The notes beneath the pieces were generated by a model that worked only from the letters and a program-made list of their open reading frames with translations, ran no database searches and was not told the origin of the DNA. Below are positions 45,815 through 53,940 of a DNA stretch of 64,000 nucleotides, piece by piece. This stretch comes from an uncultured Bacillota bacterium. GTDB lineage: Bacteria; Bacillota; Clostridia; Tissierellales; Tissierellaceae. Where the stretch lies: positions 16,059-80,058 of the forward strand of contig CALGAG010000041.1 of assembly GCA_937951995.1 (NCBI GenBank). The letters run 5' to 3'. Within the stretch, counting starts at the first letter, position 1; every line of letters starts with the position of its first letter. A program made the position numbers and the translations under genes.

Positions 45815-47608
45815 ATGTCTTATGCAAATGAAGATGTCCTTGAAAAGGTCAAGGACCAGATGGACATAGTCCAGTTGGTTGGAGAATATGTTCATCTTAA
45901 AAAATCGGGCTCAAATCACATTGGTTTGTGTCCCTTTCACAATGAAAAGACTCCTTCCTTCACTGTTTCAGAGTCAAAGCAGATTTTCCACTGTTTTGGG
46001 TGTGGAGAAGGTGGAGATGGAATATCCTTTGTAATGAAGAAGGAAAATCTTGATTTTGTGGACGCATTGAAATTTTTAGCTGACAAGTATGGGATCCCCT
46101 GGGATGAAAATCCTGACAGGGACGACAGCCGGGAAAAGAGCAATCTCTATAATATCAACAAGGAGGCTGCAAGGTATTTTTACAATAACCTTCTTAACAA
46201 CAAGAAGCCACGTGAGTATCTTGCAAAGAGAGGGATCACCGGAGAAATTGCAAGAAAGTTTGGACTTGGCTATGCCACTGACAAATGGGATGGCCTGATA
46301 AAGCATCTACTGGAAAAGGGCTTCACAGAAGATGAAATGGTAAAGGCTGGACTTGCAGGAATCAGGAAGGATGGATCAGGGTATTTTGATAAGTTCAGGA
46401 ACAGGGTAATTTTCCCAATCATTGATACCAGAAGCCGTGTCATCGGTTTTGGAGGAAGGGTTCTGGACCATAATTTACCCAAATACCTGAATTCACCTGA
46501 CACAATGGTGTTTAACAAGGGATATCACCTTTATGGATTGAACCTGCTTGCAGGAAACACAGATAGGAGGAGAATCCTTCTGGTGGAAGGGTATATGGAT
46601 GTCATATCCCTATATGCAGGTGGTGTAAACTATGCAGTTGCCAGTTTGGGAACAGCATTGACAAGCAACCAGGGGAAACTTCTTAAACGATATGGCGACG
46701 AGGTATTGATTTGCTACGACAGGGATAGGGCTGGGATAAAAGCCACCCTCAGGGCAATAGATGTATTGAGGGAGCTTGAGGTGGATCCAAAGGTTGTAGT
46801 TTTGCCAGAGGGCATGGACCCAGATGACTTCATAAGGGAAAATGGACAATCAGGCTTTCAAAAAAAGGTAAATACTGCGTTAACTTATGTTGATTTCAAG
46901 GTATATATATTGAAAGACCAATATGACATTGAGGAATCCAAAGGAAAGATCGACTTTACAAAAGAAGTTGCAAGGATAATCAGGGATATGAAATCTCCAG
47001 TGGAACAGGATGTTTATATTGAAAAAATAGCCTCCCAGACTGGAGTATCCAGGGAAGCCATAGAACACGAGGTTCGGGGTGGACAAAAGACACAGAAAAG
47101 ATTCAAGGAGAGGATCAGATTCGAACCAACAATCACAAAGCTGCCACCTGCCCATTTGAAGGCAGAGATGGACCTGATAGGCTTTATTCTAATGGACAGG
47201 GAGTATTTTGAAAGAATATCCAGTAGGATTCACTACGAGGATTTCCAGGACATGGACTGTAGATTCTGTTACAGGATCATAAGTGACTCATATGAAAAAT
47301 CAGATTCAATAGACAAGGAAGCACTAAGGGAAGAACTATCCCAGGATCAGGAAAGTGGAGAAAAATTCAACGGTATTTTGAATCATCAACCTAGATTCCA
47401 GGCATCCAACTGGGAGAGGGTGATCGAGGACCTTATTAGGACAATTAGACACAACAAGCTAATCAGTGAGAAGAGTTTAATTCTTGAGGAAATGGGGAAG
47501 CTTGAAAAAAGTGGAGAAGACCAGGAAAGATTTCTTGAATTGCTTGGCAATATAGATGAACTGAACAGGAAAATTAATTCATTAGTAAGTAGGGAGGAAA
47601 TAAATTGA
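45815..47608 (+). CDS. dnaG: DNA primase DnaG
   Basis: DnaG makes RNA primers for replication. The 597-residue protein has the CHC2 zinc finger (Cys39, His42, Cys60, Cys63; [12 protein letters not shown] and [10 protein letters not shown]), the TOPRIM core with [11 protein letters not shown] and DRDRAG, and a C-terminal helicase-binding domain. Its stop overlaps the TTG start of rpoD. The dnaG-rpoD pair is the classic macromolecular synthesis operon. Confidence 0.97.
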   Translation: MSYANEDVLEKVKDQMDIVQLVGEYVHLKKSGSNHIGLCPFHNEKTPSFTVSESKQIFHCFGCGEGGDGISFVMKKENLDFVDALKFLADKYGIPWDENPDRDDSREKSNLYNINKEAARYFYNNLLNNKKPREYLAKRGITGEIARKFGLGYATDKWDGLIKHLLEKGFTEDEMVKAGLAGIRKDGSGYFDKFRNRVIFPIIDTRSRVIGFGGRVLDHNLPKYLNSPDTMVFNKGYHLYGLNLLAGNTDRRRILLVEGYMDVISLYAGGVNYAVASLGTALTSNQGKLLKRYGDEVLICYDRDRAGIKATLRAIDVLRELEVDPKVVVLPEGMDPDDFIRENGQSGFQKKVNTALTYVDFKVYILKDQYDIEESKGKIDFTKEVARIIRDMKSPVEQDVYIEKIASQTGVSREAIEHEVRGGQKTQKRFKERIRFEPTITKLPPAHLKAEMDLIGFILMDREYFERISSRIHYEDFQDMDCRFCYRIISDSYEKSDSIDKEALREELSQDQESGEKFNGILNHQPRFQASNWERVIEDLIRTIRHNKLISEKSLILEEMGKLEKSGEDQERFLELLGNIDELNRKINSLVSREEIN

Positions 47609-48777
47609 AGGATACAACTAAGAACCCTGAAAAAAATTTCACAAATAAAGACCTGGCCGAAAAGAAATTATTGGACAAGGGTAAAAAGAACGGCTTGTTG
47701 ACATACAAGGAAATAATGGACACTTTGGAAGCCGTGGATTTGGACCCGGAAGAAATCGATGAAATCTATCAGAGAATAGAGGACAGTGACATTGATATCA
47801 TGGGTGAAAAGGATGAGGAGATCCTGCTGGCTGATGACGACGATGATGAGGACAGTGATGAGGATATTGACAAGGTCGTGGATGAAGAGTTGGACAGTGA
47901 TGATGACGAAGATGATGTCAAGGAAGACCTTACGGTACCAAAAGGAATAAGTGTAGATGACCCTGTCAGGATGTATCTGAAGGAAATCGGAAAGATTCCC
48001 CTGCTCACCAGCGAGGAGGAGATTGACCTTGCCATGAGAATGGAGGAAGGGGAAGAGCTGGCCAAGAAAAAGCTCGCAGAAGCCAATCTGAGGCTTGTGG
48101 TGAGTATAGCCAAGAGATACGTGGGAAGGGGGATGCTATTCCTTGACCTGATTCAGGAAGGTAATCTGGGCCTGATGAAGGCAGTTGAGAAATTCGAGTA
48201 CAGGAAGGGATTTAAATTTAGTACCTATGCCACCTGGTGGATTAGACAGGCCATTACACGGGCCATAGCTGACCAGGCAAGGACCATCAGGATTCCTGTG
48301 CACATGGTCGAGACAATAAATAAACTTGTCAGAGTTCAAAGGCAGCTTGTCCAGGAACTTGGACGGGACCCATCCCCAGAGGAAATCGGTCAGGAAATGA
48401 ACTTGGATGTTGAGAGGGTAAGAGAAATTATGAAGATAGCTCAAGAGCCAGTTTCCCTTGAAACTCCCATTGGAGAAGAGGAAGACAGCCACCTTGGAGA
48501 CTTCATACCAGATGAGGATGTACTTGCACCAGCTGATGCAGCCACTTTCACAATGCTTAGGGAACAGCTGATTGACGTGTTGGACAGCTTGACCCCCAGA
48601 GAGCAGAAGGTGCTGAAGCTTAGATTTGGACTGGATGACGGTAGGGCCAGGACCCTTGAGGAGGTTGGCAAGGAGTTTGAGGTAACCAGAGAGAGAATAA
48701 GACAGATTGAGGCAAAGGCATTGAGAAAGCTTCGTCACCCCAGCAGGAGTAAAAAATTAAAGGACTTTCTTGAATAA
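47605..48777 (+). CDS. rpoD: RNA polymerase primary sigma factor SigA (RpoD)
   Basis: SigA directs RNA polymerase to housekeeping promoters. The 390-residue protein has region 1.1, a very acidic stretch (about 70-110, Asp/Glu runs), region 1.2 to 2.4 with [33 protein letters not shown] and [17 protein letters not shown], and regions 3 to 4 ending [19 protein letters not shown]. The start is TTG at 47605, seven bases after AGGGAGG, and shares bases with the dnaG stop. Confidence 0.97.
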   Translation: MKDTTKNPEKNFTNKDLAEKKLLDKGKKNGLLTYKEIMDTLEAVDLDPEEIDEIYQRIEDSDIDIMGEKDEEILLADDDDDEDSDEDIDKVVDEELDSDDDEDDVKEDLTVPKGISVDDPVRMYLKEIGKIPLLTSEEEIDLAMRMEEGEELAKKKLAEANLRLVVSIAKRYVGRGMLFLDLIQEGNLGLMKAVEKFEYRKGFKFSTYATWWIRQAITRAIADQARTIRIPVHMVETINKLVRVQRQLVQELGRDPSPEEIGQEMNLDVERVREIMKIAQEPVSLETPIGEEEDSHLGDFIPDEDVLAPADAATFTMLREQLIDVLDSLTPREQKVLKLRFGLDDGRARTLEEVGKEFEVTRERIRQIEAKALRKLRHPSRSKKLKDFLE

Positions 48778-48800
48778 GATTCGCTTTGCGGATCTTATTC
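48772..48800 (+). other. hairpin across the rpoD stop codon
   Basis: Thirteen bases (48772-48784) pair with 48788-48800 across a TTT loop, with G-T pairs in place of two Watson-Crick pairs. The rpoD stop lies in the 5' arm. No T tract follows, so it may slow decay of rpoD mRNA rather than terminate it. Confidence 0.45.
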
Positions 48801-48818
48801 CCATGAAAAGGAGAAATT

Positions 48819-49505
48819 ATGAACCTATCACCTAGACTGAAGAAAATTGCTGATTTTGTACCAATAAATTCCATTGTGGCTGACATTGGCACCGATCACG
48901 GCTATGTTCCCAAGTATCTCATAGATAAGGGGATCAGCAAGCTTGTGATTGCCACTGACATAAGCAGGGGATCTCTCCAGAAGACAATTGACTATATAAG
49001 GGAAGAGAATCTTGAAGACCAGATAGAGGCCAGACTCGGAGATGGTCTTGAACCCATTCTTCCCTTCCAGGCTGACACCGGTGTGATAGCAGGAATGGGA
49101 GGATTGTTGATCGTGGAAATTCTAGAGAAGTCAATGGCTGTTGCAAAAAGCCTCAACAGGCTGATACTTCAACCCATGGTAGGATCTGTGGAGTTGAGAA
49201 GGTTTCTCCATGGAGCTGGTTTTCAGATAATTGATGAGGACCTGGTTAAAGAGGGAGACAAGTATTACGAAATTATTGTTGCAAAAGTCGGACTACAGAA
49301 ATTTGCCAATGAGTTTGATTATGAAATAAGCCCAGTCTTAATGAAGAAAGGAAATCCCCTGACAAAAGAGATGGTAGAGACAAGATTAAGTATACATGAA
49401 AAAATAATGGACACACTAAGGGATAGTCCAGGAGAAAAAAGCAAGGCAAGACTTGTGGAGCTGGACAAGATAGTGAGAGATTACAGGGAGGTGCTTGAAA
49501 GGTGA
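48819..49505 (+). CDS. trmK: tRNA m1A22 methyltransferase TrmK
   Basis: TrmK methylates A22 of tRNAs using SAM. The 228-residue protein has the Rossmann motif SIVADIGTDHGYVPKYLI, the segment VIAGMGGLLIVEIL and ILQPMVGSVELRRFL, followed by a C-terminal coiled-coil tail. These are diagnostic of TrmK (YqfN). GAAAAGGAG precedes the ATG. It follows rpoD, as in Bacillus and Clostridia, and overlaps the start of the Nif3 gene. Confidence 0.94.
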   Translation: MNLSPRLKKIADFVPINSIVADIGTDHGYVPKYLIDKGISKLVIATDISRGSLQKTIDYIREENLEDQIEARLGDGLEPILPFQADTGVIAGMGGLLIVEILEKSMAVAKSLNRLILQPMVGSVELRRFLHGAGFQIIDEDLVKEGDKYYEIIVAKVGLQKFANEFDYEISPVLMKKGNPLTKEMVETRLSIHEKIMDTLRDSPGEKSKARLVELDKIVRDYREVLER

Positions 49506-50602
49506 AAGCCTCTGAAATAATCAGTAAAATTGAAGAATGGACACCGAGAAATCTTGTGGATTCATGGGACAACACAGGTCTTCAGGTTGGAAGGCCCAAC
49601 CAGACAGTTAATGGAATACTCATAGCCATGGATGTAACGGATGGACTTGTACAAAAGGCAATTGAAACGAACTGCAACATGATAATTACCCACCACCCAT
49701 TTTTGTTCAGGCCCCTGGAAAGTCTGGTTTTCAATGACTACAAGGGCAACCTGATAAGAAATATCATCCTTAATGACATTGTCATATACAACGCACATAC
49801 AAACCTGGACCTGGCTGATGGTGGGATAAATGACAGGCTTGCCCAGCTGTTTGGAATGACCAGCACCGAGATATTGAGCGGTTCAACAAGTGAAGACCTT
49901 GTAAAGGTTGCTGTCTATGTCCCTAAGACACATGAAGGAAAGATACTTCAGGCATTATCGGATTCGGGAGCAGGATCCATTGGTGAGTACGGTGATTGCA
50001 GTTTTTCACTGGAAGGAACAGGACGATTCAGACCCATGGAAGGCTCAAACCCCTATCTGGGTTCCACTGGTGTTTTGGAGTCAGTTGATGAATCAAGGAT
50101 TGAGACAATTGTCAGGAAAGAGAATCTCCAGAATACCCTGGATAGGATAAGGGCCAGCCACCCATATGAGGAGGTAGCCTTGGACATTTATCCTTTGCTG
50201 AACAAAGGCAAGTCCCATGGCTACGGTAGAGTCGGGAACATAGAGGGATGTAGCCTTTCCCAGTTGGCGGAAATCACAAAACAGGTACTCCAGCTTGAAA
50301 GGGTTAGGGTATACGGCACTAGCAGGGGTAAAATTGAAAGGATAGCACTTTGTGGTGGAGCAGGGGCGGATTTCATAAGGGACGCATCCATGAAAGGGGC
50401 ACAGGTGTATATTACAGGAGATATAAAATACCACGACGCCCAGCTGGCATACGAGGAAGGTATTGTTTTGATTGATGGCACCCATTACGGCACCGAAAGA
50501 ATAATTCTTCCTGTTCTAGAGAAAAAGCTAGCAGACTACAGTGGAGGAAAAATCAAAATTGAAGTTTACGAGGATAATTCTTTTAACTTTGAATGCTACT
50601 AG
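49502..50602 (+). CDS. Nif3/YqfO-family dinuclear metal protein
   Basis: Nif3 proteins bind two metals; long Gram-positive forms carry an inserted PII-like domain. The 366-residue protein has VDSWDNTGLQVGRP, the metal ligand motif IITHHPFLF, AHTNLDLADGGIND, a middle insert (about 130-235) matching the PII-like position, and the C-terminal GDIKYHDAQLAYEEGI and DGTHYGTE. The start is GTG at 49502, overlapping the trmK stop, with GGGAGG nine bases before. Some members are reported as GTP cyclohydrolase-like, but function is unsettled. Confidence 0.92.
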   Translation: MKASEIISKIEEWTPRNLVDSWDNTGLQVGRPNQTVNGILIAMDVTDGLVQKAIETNCNMIITHHPFLFRPLESLVFNDYKGNLIRNIILNDIVIYNAHTNLDLADGGINDRLAQLFGMTSTEILSGSTSEDLVKVAVYVPKTHEGKILQALSDSGAGSIGEYGDCSFSLEGTGRFRPMEGSNPYLGSTGVLESVDESRIETIVRKENLQNTLDRIRASHPYEEVALDIYPLLNKGKSHGYGRVGNIEGCSLSQLAEITKQVLQLERVRVYGTSRGKIERIALCGGAGADFIRDASMKGAQVYITGDIKYHDAQLAYEEGIVLIDGTHYGTERIILPVLEKKLADYSGGKIKIEVYEDNSFNFECY

Positions 50603-50617
50603 ATAGGGGGACTTCTA

Positions 50618-51343
50618 ATGCTGGACCTGGCTGGTTTGTGGGAACTTGAAAAGCACTACGACAATCTTAGTACGATGAGGAATCAGATGAAGCTTTTACA
50701 GGAGAGTACCGAGTTGAGGAGGATGGAAAGGGAGATCAGAGTTTTGGAAGAGAGGTTTGAAGACCTGTTGGTCAAGAGGAAAGACCTGAAGCTTCACCTT
50801 AGAAAGCTTGAGCAGGAAGTTGATGTCCACAAGGACAAATACAAATCTGCAGAAGTGAATCTCTACAATGGCTCAGTAAAGGACCTAAAACAACTGGACC
50901 ACCTAGAAAGGGAAAAGGAGTATCACCTAAGCCTGGTTGATAGCCTGGAGGATGAAATAATTGACACAATGGGCATAAGCGAGGAGACCGAAGCAGGCAT
51001 AAGTGAAGGCAAAAGTCTTCTGTCACAGAAAAGGAAGGACCTTGTGGATAAGCAGAAGCTCTTTGATAAGGCTAATTCAGATTTAAGTGACAGGATCGAA
51101 TTGGAAGAGAAAACCATTGGGGATCTTGAAAGTGACCTTGATGAGAAACTACTTTCCATCTACCATGACATCAGAAAAAGAAAGGGCACTGGTATTGCCC
51201 AGGTAAGAAATGAAGTTTGCAAGGGTTGCAACATGCACCTACCGGAAAAAATTGTAGAAAAGGCAAAGCAGGGGAAAAGTGTGGCTACATGTGAGAGCTG
51301 TGGAAGGATTCTCTACCATGAGATGGACATGGACAACATTTAG
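50618..51343 (+). CDS. coiled-coil protein with C4 zinc ribbon
   Basis: The 241-residue protein is a long antiparallel coiled coil (about 10-185) with a C-terminal zinc ribbon: Cys201-x2-Cys204 (CKGC) and Cys225-x2-Cys228 (CESC). The architecture matches the C4-type zinc ribbon family found beside rnpB or nif3 genes in many bacteria; members have been proposed to act in RNA or ribosome-linked processes. GGGGGAC precedes the ATG. It is 16 bases after the Nif3 gene. Function is not established from sequence. Confidence 0.88.
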   Translation: MLDLAGLWELEKHYDNLSTMRNQMKLLQESTELRRMEREIRVLEERFEDLLVKRKDLKLHLRKLEQEVDVHKDKYKSAEVNLYNGSVKDLKQLDHLEREKEYHLSLVDSLEDEIIDTMGISEETEAGISEGKSLLSQKRKDLVDKQKLFDKANSDLSDRIELEEKTIGDLESDLDEKLLSIYHDIRKRKGTGIAQVRNEVCKGCNMHLPEKIVEKAKQGKSVATCESCGRILYHEMDMDNI

Positions 51344-51344
51344 G

Positions 51345-51373
51345 TTTTAAAGAAAAGGCATCTGTGATATAAT
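51345..51373 (+). promoter_or_regulatory. predicted promoter of rnpB
   Basis: A perfect TATAAT (51368-51373) lies seven bases before the expected RNase P RNA 5' end. The -35 at 51345 (TTTTAA) is weak. Confidence 0.45.
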
Positions 51374-51380
51374 ATACTTA

Positions 51381-51709
51381 GAGTAAGTTGTATGGTCGCA
51401 TGTCTACGACATGAGGAAAGTCCGTGCTCCGTAGAGCAGGATGCTGGATAACGTCCAGTGGGGGCAACCCTAAGGATAGTGCAACAGAAATAGACCGCCA
51501 GAAATGGTAAGGATGGAAAGGTGAGGTAAGAGCTCACCAGCATCTAGGCGACTAGGTGGCTCTGTAAACCCCATCCGGAGCAAGACCAAAAGGGAGCACA
51601 AAAAGGCAGTTGCTCGTTGCCGCTCCAAAGGTAGGTCGCATGAGTCTGCAGGTAACTGCAGACCTAGATAGATGACCATAGAAACAGAACACGGCTTATA
51701 GACTTACTC
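51381..51709 (+). ncRNA. rnpB: RNase P RNA
   Basis: This is the catalytic RNA that matures tRNA 5' ends. Diagnostic stretches are GAGGAAAGTCC (51413-51423) with AACGTCCAGT further on, the GTGCAACAGAAA region, and the 3' ACAGAACACGGCTTA. The outer ends GAGTAAGT (51381) and ACTTACTC (ending 51709) pair as P1, so the RNA is about 329 bases. It lies between the zinc-ribbon gene and the NlpC/P60 gene and explains the largest gene-free stretch of the window. Confidence 0.97.
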
Positions 51710-51715
51710 AAACGT

Positions 51716-51750
51716 GAAAACCTCCGGGAGATACCCGGAGGTTTTCTCTT
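51716..51750 (+). terminator. terminator after rnpB
   Basis: A 13-bp perfect stem (51716-51728 with 51734-51746) with loop AGATA is followed by TCTTA. It ends the RNase P RNA transcript. Confidence 0.88.
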
Positions 51751-51845
51751 ATATGTAACGAGAAAGACATATTCTCATGATTGTTGAAAATACAACGTTT
51801 AAAGCAATGATGATTTAACTTTGTAACCGTTTTGTAAATAATTCA

Positions 51846-51874
51846 TTGAAAAAGGACCTTCCTTGTATTATAAT
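51846..51874 (+). promoter_or_regulatory. predicted promoter of the NlpC/P60 gene
   Basis: TTGAAA (51846-51851) and TATAAT (51869-51874) are exactly 17 bases apart. The transcript would begin near 51881, which makes the ATG at 51881 an unlikely start. Confidence 0.75.
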
Positions 51875-51913
51875 ACCTTTATGAGACTAATCGAAGATAA
51901 GGGAGTGTTCATA

Positions 51914-52954
51914 TTGCACAATAGAAAACACAAACTGGCTTTCAAGATATTGGCGCTTTGTATGCTAATGGGAGTTGGATTTAAAGACACAGGTGTATTT
52001 GTAAAAAGCTTTGCACTGATGAATGATCAGGCCACTGAAGTTACTTTTGACAAGGAAGAAAGGGTCACAGTTGCAAAGGAGGGAAGCGATTCCTACCAGG
52101 TGTTGAAGGATGGTACATACTACAGCATACCAAAGAATGTAATGATTAGGACCACAAGAAGCTCTGACAGATATACTGTTGAAGAGGCCACTGTAATGTA
52201 TAAGGAAGCAGACTCAAATTCACAGGTTGTGAAGGAAATACAGCCTGGGGAAGAGCTTGTGATGGCAAGCTACGATGAAACCTTCGGCTACTTCATAACA
52301 GCGGAAAGCTTTCATATCGGTCATGTTCGCATGGATCAGACAACAAGAAAAACAACTGAAAACATATCCTACGGAATGTCAAACATTACGAGGGTATTGA
52401 CCAATGGGGACAATAAACTGGTCCTGGTTAAGGGCGAAGCTGTTTCTGTGAAGAATTTCCAGAATGGGCAATATGAAATAGTCGACGAGAACATGATAAG
52501 CTACCATGTGGAGGAGACTGCAGTGACACTGTTCAGAACCATGGAAGAGGTATCAAGGGCAGCTGAAAGAGGATCAAGTGCATCCATAGCTCGCATACTG
52601 GATGCGGCACACAGGGAAATCGGCAAGCCTTACGTATATGCTGCTGCTGGACCCAATGCTTATGATTGCTCAGGATTCACCTACTATATTTTCAAGAATG
52701 AACTTGGAATAACCCTGCCCAGAACATCATATTCACAGGGATCTGCAGGGGTTAAGGTTGAAAAGTCACAGCTTGTACCAGGTGACCTGGTATTCTTCAA
52801 CACAACAGGAAGAGGAATATCCCATGTTGGCTTGTATATTGGCGATGGAAACATGATCCATGCATCCTCAGGCAAGAGACAGGTTAGAATTGACAATATC
52901 AATTCGGGCTACTACAGCCAAAGGTATGTAACTGGAAGAAGAGTCATCAATTAG
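51914..52954 (+). CDS. NlpC/P60 family cell wall hydrolase
   Basis: This secreted cysteine peptidase likely cleaves peptidoglycan stem peptides. With the TTG start at 51914 (AAGGGAG eight bases before), the 346-residue protein has a signal sequence (about 1-34), two or more beta-rich SH3-like modules in the middle, and a C-terminal NlpC/P60 domain with Cys252 (YDCSGFTYY), His304 (SHVGLYIG) and His316 (MIHASS). The ATG at 51881 is almost exactly the predicted transcription start and so is disfavoured. It is transcribed alone, with its own promoter and terminator. Confidence 0.91.
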   Translation: MHNRKHKLAFKILALCMLMGVGFKDTGVFVKSFALMNDQATEVTFDKEERVTVAKEGSDSYQVLKDGTYYSIPKNVMIRTTRSSDRYTVEEATVMYKEADSNSQVVKEIQPGEELVMASYDETFGYFITAESFHIGHVRMDQTTRKTTENISYGMSNITRVLTNGDNKLVLVKGEAVSVKNFQNGQYEIVDENMISYHVEETAVTLFRTMEEVSRAAERGSSASIARILDAAHREIGKPYVYAAAGPNAYDCSGFTYYIFKNELGITLPRTSYSQGSAGVKVEKSQLVPGDLVFFNTTGRGISHVGLYIGDGNMIHASSGKRQVRIDNINSGYYSQRYVTGRRVIN

Positions 52955-52964
52955 AATATGCACT

Positions 52965-52997
52965 TTAAGCACCCTATGGGTGCTTTTGTTTTTTTTC
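52965..52997 (+). terminator. terminator after the NlpC/P60 gene
   Basis: AAGCACCC (52967-52974) pairs with GGGTGCTT (52978-52985) across TAT and is followed by a long T tract. Confidence 0.92.
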
Positions 52998-53038
52998 TAT
53001 GTTATAATTAATGTAACAAATTCACAAGGAGGTATGGC

Positions 53039-53881
53039 ATGACTGAAATATTGAAAGGAAATGTAGTTGCAGCCAGCATCAAGGAAGACATGGCAACGAG
53101 AATAGCAATATTGAAGGAAAAAGGCATAGTCCCAACTCTGGGAATAATAAGGCTTGGTGATAATCCTGGGGATGTTTCCTACGAAAAGAGCATAATCAAG
53201 GCCTGTGAGAAGATGGATATACAGGCAAAGGTATATGAGAGAGAAACAACCATGACAACAGAAGACCTGGTAGCCTTGATGGAAGACCTTAACAGGGATT
53301 CGGAGATATCAGGAATACTTCTTTTCAGACCCCTTCCAAAGCATATTGATGAAGAGGTGATAAGAAGCTCAATCAGCCCTGACAAGGATGTGGATTGCAT
53401 GCATCCCCTTAATCTTGAAAAGATATTCGAGGGAAATATGACCGGATTTGCTCCCTGTACACCTAAGGCAGCCATGGAAATCCTCAATTTCAATGACATA
53501 CAGCTTGAGGGAAGCAAGGTTGCAGTCATTAACAGGTCCATGGTGGTTGGAAAGCCTCTTGTAATGATGCTTCTTGAAAAAAATGCAACCGTTACAATCT
53601 GTCATTCAAGGACCAAGAATCTTTCAGAGGTTACAAGGGATGCTGATGTTGTAGTGACGGCCCTCGGAAAGCCAAAGTTCTTTGGGAAAGAGTTTTTCAA
53701 TCCAGACTCCATTGTAATTGATGTTGGTGTTGGAATGACCGAGGATGGAAAACTTAGTGGAGACGTTGACTATGAAAGTGTTTCTGAAGAGGTTTCAATG
53801 ATAACTCCAGTACCTGGAGGGGTTGGTAGTGTGACCACCACTATCCTTTTAAACCAGGTTGTATTGGCAGCAGAGAAGTAG
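53039..53881 (+). CDS. folD: bifunctional methylene-THF dehydrogenase/cyclohydrolase FolD
   Basis: FolD interconverts 5,10-methylene-, methenyl- and 10-formyl-THF with NADP. The 280-residue protein has VSYEKSIIKACEK (catalytic Lys and Tyr region), ILLFRPLPKHIDE, KDVDCMHPLN and the Rossmann motif VINRSMVVGKPLVMMLL, ending PVPGGVGSVTTTILL. GGAGG lies ahead of the ATG. It shares a terminator with the converging PBP gene. It works in one-carbon metabolism together with folate uptake by FolT at 62 kb. Confidence 0.96.
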   Translation: MTEILKGNVVAASIKEDMATRIAILKEKGIVPTLGIIRLGDNPGDVSYEKSIIKACEKMDIQAKVYERETTMTTEDLVALMEDLNRDSEISGILLFRPLPKHIDEEVIRSSISPDKDVDCMHPLNLEKIFEGNMTGFAPCTPKAAMEILNFNDIQLEGSKVAVINRSMVVGKPLVMMLLEKNATVTICHSRTKNLSEVTRDADVVVTALGKPKFFGKEFFNPDSIVIDVGVGMTEDGKLSGDVDYESVSEEVSMITPVPGGVGSVTTTILLNQVVLAAEK

Positions 53882-53894
53882 AAGAACTCATAAG

Positions 53895-53930
53895 AAAAGG
53901 CATGAAATCAATTGATTTCATGCCTTTTGT
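53895..53930 (+). terminator. bidirectional terminator folD / PBP
   Basis: A perfect 15-bp stem (53895-53909 with 53914-53928) around AATT, with T residues on each exit side. It serves folD on the plus strand and the PBP gene on the minus strand. Confidence 0.85.
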
Positions 53931-53940
53931 AGAATCTAGA

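Noticed and set aside
51470..51679. Minus-strand reading frame inside the rnpB region
   Set aside because: It lies within RNase P RNA and has no ribosome binding site or family features.
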